Source: JBMNFI01 sp050949225 (lineage in GTDB: Bacteria > Bacillota > Dehalobacteriia > UBA4068). Taken from it: a DNA stretch of 64,000 nucleotides. The DNA is taken from assembly GCA_050949225.1 (NCBI GenBank), contig JBMNFI010000002.1, positions 558,001-622,000 on the forward strand. Direction: 5' to 3'. The notes under the pieces are model-generated. The model had not been told where the DNA came from. It did no database searches and worked only from the letters and a program-made list of their open reading frames with translations. A program made the position numbers and the translations under genes. Of the stretch, positions 51,649-60,906 are shown piece after piece. Numbering within the stretch: the stretch's first letter is position 1; each line of letters starts with the position of its first letter.

Positions 51649-52873
51649 AAAGAAGAACACAAAAGACCTCATCCCTGCAACATACAATCCTCGTAAAGAT
51701 TTGAAACCAGGAGATGCAGAATACGATAAATTAAAACGATCCATTGAACAATTTGGTTATGTAGAGCCGGTTATCTGGAATAAGGTGACCGGCCATGTTG
51801 TTGGTGGGCATCAAAGACTGAAGGTTCTCATGGATATGGGCATCATAGAAGTTGAGTGTGTCATCATTGAAATGGACGAAGAAAAAGAAAAAGCACTCAA
51901 CATCGCGCTCAATAAAATCAGCGGTGATTGGGACAAGGATAAATTGGCCCTTTTAATTTCAGATTTACAAGGTGTAGATTTTGATGTTTCCCTAACTGGA
52001 TTTGACCCTAAAGAACTGGATGACTTATTTAAAGACACGCTGAAAGAGGGGATCCACGATGATGACTTTGATGTGGAGACAGAACTAAAAAAGCCTGCCA
52101 TCAGCAAGCTTGGTGACATCTGGACGCTTGGCAGACACAGGCTTATCTGTGGTGACTCCACCAAGGAAGAAACCTATGATGTGCTGATGAATAAAAAGAA
52201 GGCAAACTTGTGTGTAACAGATCCTCCCTACAATGTGAATTATGAAGGCACTGCAGGAAAGATTAAAAATGACCATATGGGAAATGATGCCTTTTATCAA
52301 TTCCTCTTAGATACCTTTATTAATATCGAAGAAGTTCTGGCAGACGATGCCTCCATCTATGTATTCCATGCCGACACCGAAGGGTTTAATTTTAGAAAAG
52401 CCTTCTCGGATGCCGGTTTTTATTTATCCGGATGCTGCATATGGAAAAAGGACTCCCTTGTACTGGGTCGTTCTCCCTATCAGTGGCAGCACGAACCAGT
52501 GCTGTTTGGTTGGAAAAAGAAAGGCAAGCATCAGTGGTATACAGGCAGGAAAGAAACCACCATCTGGGAATTTGATAAGCCAAAGAGAAATGGCGACCAT
52601 CCTACGATGAAGCCTATTCCTCTTCTCGCCTATCCAATTTTGAACTCCTCTATGAGTAACACCATTGTGCTTGACCCATTTGGCGGAAGTGGTAGTACCC
52701 TAATTGCCTGTGAGCAATCAGAACGCATCTGCTACACCGTGGAACTAGATGAGAAGTTTTGTGATGTCATTATTAAACGCTACATTGAGCAGGTTGGAAC
52801 TTCCAAAGAAGTCAGTGTTCAAAGGGATGGACTAAGTTATAAATATGATGAATTGGTGGAAACCAATGAATAA
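51638..52873 (+). CDS. ParB-domain / DNA methyltransferase fusion
   Basis: This 411-aa protein has an N-terminal ParB/sulfiredoxin-like domain (about 5-95; 'IPATYNPRKDLKPGDAEYDK', 'VVGGHQRLKVLMDMGI'). A beta-class N4/N6 DNA methylase follows: motif IV 'VTDPPYNVNYEG', 'PVLFGWKKKGKHQWYTGRKE', and motif I 'LDPFGGSGSTLIACEQ'. It should methylate adenine or cytosine N4 in a site I cannot predict, perhaps to guard phage DNA against host restriction such as the hsd system here. It overlaps metK. Confidence 0.93.
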   Translation: MLIEKKNTKDLIPATYNPRKDLKPGDAEYDKLKRSIEQFGYVEPVIWNKVTGHVVGGHQRLKVLMDMGIIEVECVIIEMDEEKEKALNIALNKISGDWDKDKLALLISDLQGVDFDVSLTGFDPKELDDLFKDTLKEGIHDDDFDVETELKKPAISKLGDIWTLGRHRLICGDSTKEETYDVLMNKKKANLCVTDPPYNVNYEGTAGKIKNDHMGNDAFYQFLLDTFINIEEVLADDASIYVFHADTEGFNFRKAFSDAGFYLSGCCIWKKDSLVLGRSPYQWQHEPVLFGWKKKGKHQWYTGRKETTIWEFDKPKRNGDHPTMKPIPLLAYPILNSSMSNTIVLDPFGGSGSTLIACEQSERICYTVELDEKFCDVIIKRYIEQVGTSKEVSVQRDGLSYKYDELVETNE

Positions 52874-52975
52874 GGAATACTAGTAAAGTTTCCCACAAGA
52901 TAATTGATAAAAAGCTTGCTATATAAGTGTTTTAGAGTGATATATGTACATACCAAAACAAAGGAGGTTTTGTAC

Positions 52976-53665
52976 ATGGTCATTAAATACAATGTAACAG
53001 GAGCAGAAAGAAAAAGGCTGGTAACGACTCTTAGTACTCTCACAGGAGTTAAAGCAAAGTACCTAGGAATGCCTAGTATGGGATATGAGGTAGGTGACTT
53101 TACCATCGACAAGAATGGAAACCTTGAACTCAGTGACAAGGTAAACAGCGAAGAAATCGAACGTGTGGCAGGACATTTAGCCAGCGAGGGTTTTATTGCT
53201 GAGGAAGAGATAAGCGTTACAGAGGGCAGACAAACGGCAGACAGCGAGGAGTTTGGCCTTACAGTTTCCATGCTAAGGAGCAACTTTTCTGAAGGCGCAC
53301 TTGAAAACTTACAAGCACTTGTTGAGGCAAAAGGAGAACTAATTCGTCATGCACTTGATGTAGAAGAATTGCCGATTGAAATTTCTGAAGATGAAGTTTC
53401 ATTCCCTTGGTTTGAAGAATTACCAACACCAGAAGAGGTAAAAGCATATAACCACTTCATTTCAGCTCTAAGTCAGATGGCGATAAATCAGAAACGCATC
53501 ACGGTAAAAGAGAAAGAAGTAGAAAATGAAAAATACGCTTTCAGATGCTTTTTACTCCGCCTTGGCTTTATTGGCAAAGAATACAAAGATGAGCGAAAAA
53601 TACTGCTTAGAAACCTGACAGGTTCATCGTCATTTAAAGGAGGAGCAAAAAATGAGGATAATTAG
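52976..53665 (+). CDS. Conserved prophage protein of the 'virulence-related' family
   Basis: This 229-aa protein opens 'VIKYNVTGAERKRLVTTLST' and ends with helices 'QKRITVKEKEVENEKYAFRC' and 'FLLRLGFIGKEYKDERKILL'. It matches a family in Firmicute prophages labelled virulence protein without known function. ATG 52976 has ggaggttttgtac. The region before it (52874-52975) is short and A+T-rich, with no clear promoter. It overlaps the DUF4314 gene. Confidence 0.72.
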   Translation: MVIKYNVTGAERKRLVTTLSTLTGVKAKYLGMPSMGYEVGDFTIDKNGNLELSDKVNSEEIERVAGHLASEGFIAEEEISVTEGRQTADSEEFGLTVSMLRSNFSEGALENLQALVEAKGELIRHALDVEELPIEISEDEVSFPWFEELPTPEEVKAYNHFISALSQMAINQKRITVKEKEVENEKYAFRCFLLRLGFIGKEYKDERKILLRNLTGSSSFKGGAKNEDN

Positions 53666-53882
53666 TAAAGAACGGTTACAGAATCTTCGTGAGAAGTACC
53701 CTGTAGGATGCCGAGTAGAACTTCTAAGAATGGATGATATTCAAGCTCCTGCGATTGGAACAAAAGGAACAGTCATAGGTGTTGATGACATCGGATCAAT
53801 CATGGTGTCTTGGGAAACTGGCTCCAGTTTATCAGTCGTTTTTGGAGAAGACCTGTGCAGGAGGATTGAAGATGACAAGTAA
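53652..53882 (+). CDS. DUF4314 protein
   Basis: This 76-aa protein carries 'LREKYPVGCRVELLRMDD', 'GTKGTVIGVDDIGSIMVSWE' and 'GEDLCRRI', the small SH3-like DUF4314 fold of phages. No function is assigned. It overlaps its neighbours on both sides. Confidence 0.83.
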   Translation: MRIISKERLQNLREKYPVGCRVELLRMDDIQAPAIGTKGTVIGVDDIGSIMVSWETGSSLSVVFGEDLCRRIEDDK

Positions 53883-54051
53883 GATAAAAGAACAGATTCT
53901 TGCCATTCGAGATACCGGTGAAACCAATATGTTTGATGTGCGAAAAGTACAGGAAATCGCTCTGAGGGAAGGGTATAACGAGCTACTTGTTTACCTTGCA
54001 GATAACGTGGGGGCCTATTCCAGATTCATTCTGACAGGCAAGGAGGAATAA
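53872..54051 (+). CDS. DUF5049 protein
   Basis: This 59-aa protein has 'KIKEQILAIRDTGETNMFDV', 'IALREGYNELLVYLADN' and 'YSRFILTGK', the DUF5049 pattern. It commonly follows DUF4314 in phages; the role is unknown. ATG 53872 lies inside the end of the preceding gene, with aggaggattgaag upstream. Confidence 0.8.
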   Translation: MTSKIKEQILAIRDTGETNMFDVRKVQEIALREGYNELLVYLADNVGAYSRFILTGKEE

Positions 54052-54055
54052 AACC

Positions 54056-54280
54056 GTGTGGAAAGAAGGTAGCATTAAAGTTCATGACAGCATCATCCAT
54101 TATTGGGTAAAGTGCTATGAGAAAAGTTCGGAATTTGGCATTGACAAGGGGCTCATCTCAAAGCTGATGCTTAAGCGCAAAGAAGAGATTATTGCAAATT
54201 ATGACCGAGGCTGGGACATTGAGCCTGTGGATGAGGATGCAGAAATTGCACTTGCAATCTTATTATTAGAACACAACTAA
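54056..54280 (+). CDS. Small prophage protein, hypothetical
   Basis: This 74-aa protein starts at GTG ('WKEGSIKVHDSIIHYWVKCY') and ends 'WDIEPVDEDAEIALAILLLE'. It is frequent beside DUF4314/DUF5049 genes. It is translated 4 bp after the previous stop with aaggaggaataaaacc. I recognise no function. Confidence 0.65.
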   Translation: MWKEGSIKVHDSIIHYWVKCYEKSSEFGIDKGLISKLMLKRKEEIIANYDRGWDIEPVDEDAEIALAILLLEHN

Positions 54281-54383
54281 ATAGCAATAGAGGACAGTGC
54301 CAACATTGGCTCTGTTTCTCGTATAGAAAGAGTAATAAGGCTTGCTTGATGCGGGTCTATTTTTATGCTCATTTTGAAGGGAG

Positions 54384-55994
54384 GTGACCGCAATCAGAAA
54401 GCTCAAGAAATATAAACCAACTCCTTTTATGGCAAAGGACTCTATCTACGATAAAGATGCTGCAGATTATGCGGTCAACTTTATTGAGTGTTTAAGTCAT
54501 ACCAAGGGGAAATGGTCTGGAAAACCATTTGAACTGATTGATTGGCAAGAGCAAATTATCAGAGATCTCTTTGGAACACTGAAACCAGATGGCTATCGGC
54601 AGTTTAATACAGCCTATATTGAGATTCCTAAGAAAATGGGGAAATCTGAATTAGCGGCAGCTGTCGCATTACTGCTTACCTGTGGTGATGGCGAAGAAAG
54701 AGCCGAGGTTTATGGATGCGCTGCAGACAGGCAACAGGCGTCCATCGTATTTGAAGTGGCTGCTGATATGGTACGTATGAGCCCGGCTCTAAGTAAACGA
54801 GTTAAAATCTTATCGGCAACAAAGCGGATCATTTTCCAACCGACTAATAGTTTTTATCAAGTGCTTTCAGCAGAGGCTTATTCAAAGCATGGTTTTAATA
54901 TTCATGGTGTTGTTTTTGATGAGTTGCATACGCAGCCCAACAGAAAACTCTTTGATGTCATGACCAAAGGTTCTGGTGATGCCAGAACGCAGCCTCTTTA
55001 TTTTCTGATCACCACGGCAGGATCTGATACAAAATCAATCTGCTATGAAACCCATCAGAAAGCCAAAGACCTCATGGAGAAAAGAAAGATTGACCCTACT
55101 TTTTATCCGGTTATTTATGGAGCAGATGAGTCAGATGATTGGACAGATCCGAAGGTGTGGAAAAAAGCGAATCCAAGCCTTGGCATAACGGTAGGGATTG
55201 ATAAGGTAAAAGCCGCTTGTGAATCAGCCAAGCAAAACCCTGCAGAAGAGAATGCCTTTAGACAGTTACGACTTAATCAGTGGGTCAAACAGGCGGTTCG
55301 CTGGATGCCAATGGACAGGTGGGATAAATGTGCCTTTGCCGTAAATGAAGAGGATTTACTTGGAAGGGTATGCTATGGCGGACTAGACCTTTCTAGCTCC
55401 ATTGATATTACTGCCTTTGTATTGGTGTTTCCTCCCCTAGATGAGGATGATAAATACATCATTCTTCCCTACTTTTGGCTGCCAGAAGAAACTCTAAGTG
55501 CCAGGGTCAACCGTGACCATGTTCCCTATGATGTCTGGGAAAAGCAGGATCACCTTAAAACAACCGAAGGAAATGTAGTTCATTACGGTTTTATTGAGAA
55601 GTTTATTGAAGAACTTGGCGAAAAGTACAATATTCGTGAGATTGCCTTTGACCGTTGGGGAGCCGTACAAATGGTTCAAAACCTAGAAGGCATGGGCTTT
55701 ACTGTTGTCCCCTTTGGTCAAGGATTTAAGGATATGAGTCCACCGACTAAGGAACTGATGAAACTAACGCTAGAAGAAAAGGTTGCTCATGGTGGGCATC
55801 CTGTACTTCGTTGGATGATGGATAACATTTTTGTTCGAACAGACCCGGCAGGCAACATCAAGCCGGACAAGGAAAAATCATCAGAAAAGATTGATGGTGC
55901 AGTGGCAACGATTATGGCTCTTGATCGAGCGATTCGTTGTGGCAATGATACGAGTGCTTCGGTTTATGACAACCGAGGCATTCTCTTTATATGA
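54384..55994 (+). CDS. terL: Large terminase subunit
   Basis: This protein of about 535 aa is of the terminase_1 family. The packaging ATPase has Walker A 'EIPKKMGKSELAAAVAL' and Walker B 'HGVVFDELHTQPNRKLFDV'. The nuclease domain has acidic residues in 'YGGLDLSSSIDITAFVLVF' and 'FDRWGAVQMVQNLEGM'. The start is unusual. The only in-frame GTG (54384) lies inside the ribosome binding site gaagggag. The best-spaced codon, 10 bp later, is ATC, where ATG would be expected. An ATC start or a base error is possible. It cuts and pumps phage DNA into the procapsid. Confidence 0.92.
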   Translation: MTAIRKLKKYKPTPFMAKDSIYDKDAADYAVNFIECLSHTKGKWSGKPFELIDWQEQIIRDLFGTLKPDGYRQFNTAYIEIPKKMGKSELAAAVALLLTCGDGEERAEVYGCAADRQQASIVFEVAADMVRMSPALSKRVKILSATKRIIFQPTNSFYQVLSAEAYSKHGFNIHGVVFDELHTQPNRKLFDVMTKGSGDARTQPLYFLITTAGSDTKSICYETHQKAKDLMEKRKIDPTFYPVIYGADESDDWTDPKVWKKANPSLGITVGIDKVKAACESAKQNPAEENAFRQLRLNQWVKQAVRWMPMDRWDKCAFAVNEEDLLGRVCYGGLDLSSSIDITAFVLVFPPLDEDDKYIILPYFWLPEETLSARVNRDHVPYDVWEKQDHLKTTEGNVVHYGFIEKFIEELGEKYNIREIAFDRWGAVQMVQNLEGMGFTVVPFGQGFKDMSPPTKELMKLTLEEKVAHGGHPVLRWMMDNIFVRTDPAGNIKPDKEKSSEKIDGAVATIMALDRAIRCGNDTSASVYDNRGILFI

Positions 55995-56009
55995 GGGAGG
56001 TGATTGGTT

Positions 56010-57332
56010 TTGGGATTTTTATCATCCATTTTTAAGGCGAGAGATAAGCCTACTGATAGAGCTGTGAGTTCCAACTATACCTTTTTAATGGGTTCAACCA
56101 CAGCAGGTAAAACAGTCACGGAACGCTCTGCCCTACAAATGACAGCCGTATACTCTTGTGTTCGAATATTAGCTGAAGCAGTAGCAGGGCTTCCTCTGCA
56201 TCTTTATTGTTATACAGAAGATGGTGGCAAGGAAAAAGCAATTGACCATTCCTTGTATCGACTTTTGCATGATGAACCGAATCCTGAGATGAGTTCTTTT
56301 GTGTTTAGAGAAACACTGATGACTCATCTTTTATTATGGGGGAATTGTTATGCGCAGATTATTCGCAATGGCAAAGGTGAAGTTGTAGGACTCTACCCCT
56401 TGATGCCAAATCGGATGTCAGTTCATCGAGATGAGAGTGGGCAGCTCTATTACTTATATACCAGAGGTGCAGATGATGTGAACAGTACAAAGGGGATGAC
56501 CGTAAAACTTAGTACCTCCGATGTACTTCATATTCCCGGACTCGGGTTTGATGGACTGGTTGGCTACTCCCCGATTGCGATGGCTAAAAATGCGATTGGT
56601 CTAGCCATTGCAACAGAGGAATATGGAGCCAAGTTCTTTGCTAACGGTGCTGCTCCAAGTGGTGTGTTGGAGCATCCGGGAACGATTAAAGAACCTGGGA
56701 AAGTCAGAGAGGCTTGGCAGTCACAATTTGGTGGCAGTGCCAATTCCAATAAAATAGCCGTGCTTGAAGAAGGAATGAAATATACACCGATTTCCATTTC
56801 ACCAGAACAAGCACAATTCCTTGAAACAAGGAAGTTTCAAATCAATGAAATTGCTCGAATTTTTAGAGTCCCTCCCCACATGGTAGGTGACCTTGAAAAA
56901 TCGAGCTTTTCTAATATTGAGCAACAATCCCTTGAGTTTGTGAAATACACCTTAGACCCGTGGGTAGTGCGTTGGGAGCAAACCCTAGCTCGCACCCTTT
57001 TTACACCGGAGGAAAAGAAAAAATACTTCTTTAGATTCAATGTAGAAGGCCTACTGAGAGGGGATTATGTCAGTCGTATGAGCGGATATGCCACAGCAAG
57101 GCAGAACGGTTGGATGAGTGCAAATGATATTAGGGAACTTGAAAACCTAGACCGTATCCCTTCAGAGGATGGCGGTGACATGTACCTTGTAAACGGCAAT
57201 ATGCTCCCTCTTACAAAGGCAGGTGCATTCGCAAATACAAACGAGGATGGAAAGGAGGAAGACTTGGATGAAGAACAAGATATTTTGGCGATGGAAGAAC
57301 CAAGCAAGCGAACAAGAAGAACGAGTTCTTGA
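56010..57332 (+). CDS. Portal protein
   Basis: This 440-aa protein opens 'GFLSSIFKARDKPTDRAVSS', then 'TVTERSALQMTAVYSCVRIL', 'LWGNCYAQIIRNGKGEVVGL' and 'EIARIFRVPPHMVGDLEKSS', matching the HK97-type portal family (PF04860). It forms the dodecameric ring for DNA entry. TTG 56010 is preferred because ggagg then has 9 bp spacing and the protein starts as family members do. Its C-terminus overlaps the protease gene. Confidence 0.93.
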   Translation: MGFLSSIFKARDKPTDRAVSSNYTFLMGSTTAGKTVTERSALQMTAVYSCVRILAEAVAGLPLHLYCYTEDGGKEKAIDHSLYRLLHDEPNPEMSSFVFRETLMTHLLLWGNCYAQIIRNGKGEVVGLYPLMPNRMSVHRDESGQLYYLYTRGADDVNSTKGMTVKLSTSDVLHIPGLGFDGLVGYSPIAMAKNAIGLAIATEEYGAKFFANGAAPSGVLEHPGTIKEPGKVREAWQSQFGGSANSNKIAVLEEGMKYTPISISPEQAQFLETRKFQINEIARIFRVPPHMVGDLEKSSFSNIEQQSLEFVKYTLDPWVVRWEQTLARTLFTPEEKKKYFFRFNVEGLLRGDYVSRMSGYATARQNGWMSANDIRELENLDRIPSEDGGDMYLVNGNMLPLTKAGAFANTNEDGKEEDLDEEQDILAMEEPSKRTRRTSS

Positions 57333-57999
57333 GCTTTATGGAACAATCGCTGAAGAAAGCTGGTTTGATGATGATGTGACCCCGCAGATGTTTAGAAATG
57401 AACTCTTTAGCGGAAAAGGACCCATCACCTTATGGATTAACTCACCGGGTGGAGATTGCATTGCCGCAAGTCAGATTTATACCATGTTGATGGATTACCC
57501 AGATGAGGTCACCGTCAAGATTGATGGGGTTGCAGCATCAGCTGCTTCTGTCATTGCCATGGCAGGAACAAAGGTATTGATGGCTCCGACAGCACTGATG
57601 ATGATTCATAACCCAGCAACCATCACGATGGGTGATCATGAAGACATGAAACGAGCAATCGAGATGCTAGATGAGGTGAAGGAAAGCATTATTAACGCTT
57701 ATGAGATTAAGACTGGAATATCTCGCATCAAACTATCTCATTTGATGGATGCTGAAACTTGGATGAATGCTAATAAAGCGATTGAACTTGGATTTGCAGA
57801 TGAAGTGTTAAAGGATGAAAAACAATCCGAACCCACTTTTTCTGCCTATGCTTTTTCCAGAAAAACAGTAGCAACTAATCTACTTAACAAAATGGCAGAA
57901 AAGACAAAACCAATTCAGGCAGAGGAATCTGCCAAACCCCAAGGGCGCTCAATTGATGAACTCAAGGAGCGTCTTTTGATTATAAAAAAATATATGTAA
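57268..57999 (+). CDS. ClpP-like head maturation protease
   Basis: This 243-aa protein is a serine protease of the ClpP fold: 'ITLWINSPGGDCIAASQIYT', then 'GVAASAASVIAMAGTKVLMA' with the catalytic Ser, and 'LMMIHNPATITMGDHEDM' with the His. Phage enzymes of this group cut the scaffold from the capsid. ATG 57268 has ggaggaagacttgg. It overlaps the portal gene by 65 bp and precedes the capsid, in the classical order. Confidence 0.93.
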   Translation: MKNKIFWRWKNQASEQEERVLELYGTIAEESWFDDDVTPQMFRNELFSGKGPITLWINSPGGDCIAASQIYTMLMDYPDEVTVKIDGVAASAASVIAMAGTKVLMAPTALMMIHNPATITMGDHEDMKRAIEMLDEVKESIINAYEIKTGISRIKLSHLMDAETWMNANKAIELGFADEVLKDEKQSEPTFSAYAFSRKTVATNLLNKMAEKTKPIQAEESAKPQGRSIDELKERLLIIKKYM

Positions 58000-58015
58000 A
58001 TGGAGGAATTTTACT

Positions 58016-59212
58016 ATGACGATTACAGAAATGCGTAATAAACGCAAAAAGCTTATTGAAACGATGGATGGGTTCTTGGACACTCATAAAACCAAGAATG
58101 GCACATTATCCGCAGAAGATGATAAAACCTACAAAACCATGGAAGATGAGATCACTGAACTTACCAATGAAATCCATCGTATGGAAAGACGTGAGGCAAT
58201 CGAAGCGGAACTTGAAAAGCCTGTCAGCAAACCAATCATTGAGAAACCGATGAATGGTCGCATGGATAACGGCGAGGTTAAAACAGGTCGTGCCGCAGAC
58301 TCCTATAAGAAAGCCATGCTCTCAGCACTTCGCTCAAACTTCCGTAATGTATCAAATGTTCTACAAGAAGGGGTAGACGCAGATGGTGGCTATCTCGTAC
58401 CTGAAGAGTACGACAGCAGACTGATTGATGGTCTGGAAGAAGAGAACATCATTCGTAAGCTAGGCCACAGAATTACGACTTCAGGTGAGCGAAAAATCAA
58501 TATCGCAGCAACGAAACCTGCAGCCGCATGGATTGATGAAGGTGAGGCATTAACCTTTAGTGATGCCACATTCTCTCAGATTAACCTAGACGCCCATAAA
58601 CTTCATGTGGCAGTCAAGGTGACCGAAGAGCTGCTTTATGATAATGCCTTCCAGCTTGAGAATTACATTATTAAGGAGTTTTATAAGGCTCTGGCTAATG
58701 CGGAAGAAGATGCCTTTATCAATGGTGATGGCACAGGAAAACCTCTAGGCATTCTTGCTGCTAGTGGTGGTGCTGAAGTCGGTGTGACCACAGCATCTGC
58801 AACGGCGATTACTGCTGACGAAGTAATTAACCTAGTGTATTCACTGAAGCGTCCTTACCGTAAAAATGCCGTGTTCATTTTAAATGACCAGACCATTGCA
58901 GCCCTTAGAAAACTAAAGGACGGTAACGGTGCCTATATGTGGCAACCGGCCCTTGTTGCAGGTGAACCAGATAAACTACTTGGCTATCCTGTTTATACAT
59001 CTGCTTATATGCCTACCATTGAGGCAGGTGCTAAGACCATTATCTTTGGCGATTTGTCTTACTACAACATTGGAGATCGTGGTTCTCGTTCCTTTGCAGA
59101 ACTTCGTGAGCTGTTTGCAGGTAATGGCATGGTCGGTTTTGTAGCTAAAGAACGTGTGGATGGCAAGTTAGTACTACCTGAAGCAATCAAGGTTCTTCAG
59201 CAGAAAGCCTAA
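58016..59212 (+). CDS. HK97-type major capsid protein
   Basis: This 398-aa protein has an N-terminal coiled delta domain of about 110 residues ('DETYKTMEDEITELTNEIHR'-like helices), which the protease removes. The HK97 fold follows: 'GGYLVPEEYDSRLIDGLEEE', 'IDEGEALTFSDATFSQINLD', 'HKLHVAVKVTEELLYDNAF', 'INGDGTGKPLGILAA' and 'VGFVAKERVDGKLVLPEAIK'. It forms the icosahedral head. The ribosome binding site is atggaggaattttact. Confidence 0.95.
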   Translation: MTITEMRNKRKKLIETMDGFLDTHKTKNGTLSAEDDKTYKTMEDEITELTNEIHRMERREAIEAELEKPVSKPIIEKPMNGRMDNGEVKTGRAADSYKKAMLSALRSNFRNVSNVLQEGVDADGGYLVPEEYDSRLIDGLEEENIIRKLGHRITTSGERKINIAATKPAAAWIDEGEALTFSDATFSQINLDAHKLHVAVKVTEELLYDNAFQLENYIIKEFYKALANAEEDAFINGDGTGKPLGILAASGGAEVGVTTASATAITADEVINLVYSLKRPYRKNAVFILNDQTIAALRKLKDGNGAYMWQPALVAGEPDKLLGYPVYTSAYMPTIEAGAKTIIFGDLSYYNIGDRGSRSFAELRELFAGNGMVGFVAKERVDGKLVLPEAIKVLQQKA

Positions 59213-59224
59213 CGGAGGTGCGAT

Positions 59225-59449
59225 ATGGATTACAACACAAAAAACTACACCGAACAAGGCGGAGATAAAACCGTCATCGCAGGAACGTTAGAGATTAAGG
59301 AGGGAGCAACCGTAACAGGTCTCCCTTCTTCTTTTACTCCTGCAGAAAACCAAGCACCTAGTGTGGCAGAAGATATTACGAGTTTAGTTGCTGATTTTAA
59401 TGCATTGCTCTCAAAGCTTCAAACAGCAGGACTCATGGAAGCTGATTAA
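59225..59449 (+). CDS. Head fiber-like protein
   Basis: This 74-aa protein, 'YNTKNYTEQGGDKTVIAGTL', 'EIKEGATVTGLPSSF', then an acidic end, matches the short head-fiber-type proteins that follow many capsid genes. It may decorate the capsid. Identification is by position and similarity in the central 'GTLEIKEGATVTG' part only. Confidence 0.65.
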   Translation: MDYNTKNYTEQGGDKTVIAGTLEIKEGATVTGLPSSFTPAENQAPSVAEDITSLVADFNALLSKLQTAGLMEAD

Positions 59450-59471
59450 AAAGAGAAAGGATGGTAGCGGT

Positions 59472-59780
59472 ATGACACTGATTCAAAAGGTAAAGGCAAA
59501 CTTGATTTTAGAGCATGAAGCTGATGACGAACTCTTAGAGATGTTCATCGCCGCTGCTGTCAGTTATGCCGAGAGTTATCAGCATGTACCAGAAAATTTC
59601 TATAGCGACAATCCTATGCCACCGACTACAGAGCAAGCCATTATTATGCTTTCCTCTCATTTTTATGAAAGCAGAGATGGTAGTACAGGTGGCTTCTTTG
59701 CAGATAATGTGCAGGCGGGTCAGCAGGTTTGGAAAACGGTCAACCTACTATTAAGACTCGATCGGGATTGGAAGGTGTAA
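59472..59780 (+). CDS. Head-tail connector protein
   Basis: This 102-aa protein, 'LIQKVKANLILEHEADDELL', 'IAAAVSYAESYQHVPENFYS', then 'FYESRDGSTGGFF' and 'KTVNLLLRLDRDW', is of the gp6-like connector family. It docks on the portal. ATG 59472 is chosen from a gaaaggatgg site and the family start. The truncated counterpart is at 32321-32453. Confidence 0.85.
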   Translation: MTLIQKVKANLILEHEADDELLEMFIAAAVSYAESYQHVPENFYSDNPMPPTTEQAIIMLSSHFYESRDGSTGGFFADNVQAGQQVWKTVNLLLRLDRDWKV

Positions 59781-59803
59781 ACATTGAAAGCGAGGTACTG
59801 GTT

Positions 59804-60145
59804 GTGAGTTTCGGAAAAATGAATGGATTTGCTGATATTAAGGTAGTCACAAAAACAAAAGACAGTGAAGGATTTGCGACAACATCAGAAACCGTGATTG
59901 CTTCGATTCGAGTCTACCGGGAAGGGCGTCATGGCAGTGAACGCTGGGCTAACCTAGCTACTTTTTCAGAGGCTACAGATTTATTCAGGTTTCGTGCGAT
60001 TCCAGGAGTCGAGGTCACGACAGAACATTTTATTGTGTGTGATGGAGAGCGTTTTGATATTACCTCGGTAGAAAACGTAAAAGGTCGAGGTATGTATACA
60101 GAAGTTTTGGCAAAGAAGGTGGTGAGCAGTATTGGCAAAAGTTGA
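59804..60145 (+). CDS. Phage head closure protein
   Basis: This 113-aa protein, GTG start, reads 'SFGKMNGFADIKVVTKTKDS', 'FRFRAIPGVEVTTEHFIV' and 'GRGMYTEVLAKKVV', the SPP1 gp16-like family. It closes the connector after packaging. It overlaps the next gene by 14 bp. The homologue in prophage 1 is at 31974-32318. Confidence 0.85.
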   Translation: MSFGKMNGFADIKVVTKTKDSEGFATTSETVIASIRVYREGRHGSERWANLATFSEATDLFRFRAIPGVEVTTEHFIVCDGERFDITSVENVKGRGMYTEVLAKKVVSSIGKS

Positions 60146-60563
60146 TATTAAGATGCCCGATGATTTTTTGCTCAAGATTTCAAAGCTTGGATCTGACTTT
60201 GACCCTGTTGCCGAAAAGGTGCTAAAAGCAGGTGGCGAAGTCGTTTTCAAACGAACGAAGAGCAATCTTTCTGCTGTAATCGGTAAAGGTACAAAGCATG
60301 AATCACGATCAACGGGTGAATTAGAAAAGGCACTCGGTGTCACTTCAGTCAGGCTAGATAGGAACGGAAACCACAATATAAAAATTGGATTTTCTGAACC
60401 AAGGCCTGATGGTGAGAGTAACGCAAAAATAGCAAACATCCTTGAGTATGGCAAACACGGTCAACCTGCGAAACCTTTTTTGAAACCAGCTAAAAGTGCA
60501 TCAAAGTCTGAGTGTATCTCAGTAATGAAAAGCACTTTTGAAGAGGAGGTCAAAAAGATATGA
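60132..60563 (+). CDS. HK97 gp10-like head-tail joining protein
   Basis: This 143-aa protein reads 'VDIKMPDDFLLKISKLGSDF', 'KVLKAGGEVVFKRTKSNL' and 'ILEYGKHGQPAKPFLKPAK', like the prophage 1 protein at 31540. TTG start with ggtggtgagcagta. It links head and tail. Confidence 0.88.
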   Translation: MAKVDIKMPDDFLLKISKLGSDFDPVAEKVLKAGGEVVFKRTKSNLSAVIGKGTKHESRSTGELEKALGVTSVRLDRNGNHNIKIGFSEPRPDGESNAKIANILEYGKHGQPAKPFLKPAKSASKSECISVMKSTFEEEVKKI

Positions 60564-60904
60564 GCATTCTAGCAGACTTACAAGTCGCTTTAGAATCACT
60601 GGATGTTCCAATAGAAACAGGCGTGTTCTCGGATACTGCGCCGTCAAAGTACATGGTGATTGTTCCGATGAGCGATAGATTTGACCTTCATTCGGATAAT
60701 CTACCATGCATCGATGTTCAAGAGGCACGGATTTCAATTTATAGCAAAGGCAGTTATACAGCGTTAAAAAATCAAGTGGTGCAGTTATTGTTGGCTTCCA
60801 GTTTCACCATAACCGCACGGAGCTACATCGGCTTTGAAGATGATACGGGCTATTACCACTACAACGTGGATGTAGCCAAACATTATGAAATAGGAGGTAA
60901 TTAA
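60560..60904 (+). CDS. Tail terminator / tail completion protein
   Basis: This 114-aa protein reads 'ETGVFSDTAPSKYMVIVPMS', 'YTALKNQVVQLLLASSFTIT' and 'GFEDDTGYYHYNVDVAKHYE', the counterpart of 31202-31543 in prophage 1. It caps the tail tube at its head end. It overlaps the gp10-like gene by 4 bp. Confidence 0.82.
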   Translation: MSILADLQVALESLDVPIETGVFSDTAPSKYMVIVPMSDRFDLHSDNLPCIDVQEARISIYSKGSYTALKNQVVQLLLASSFTITARSYIGFEDDTGYYHYNVDVAKHYEIGGN

Positions 60905-60906
60905 AA

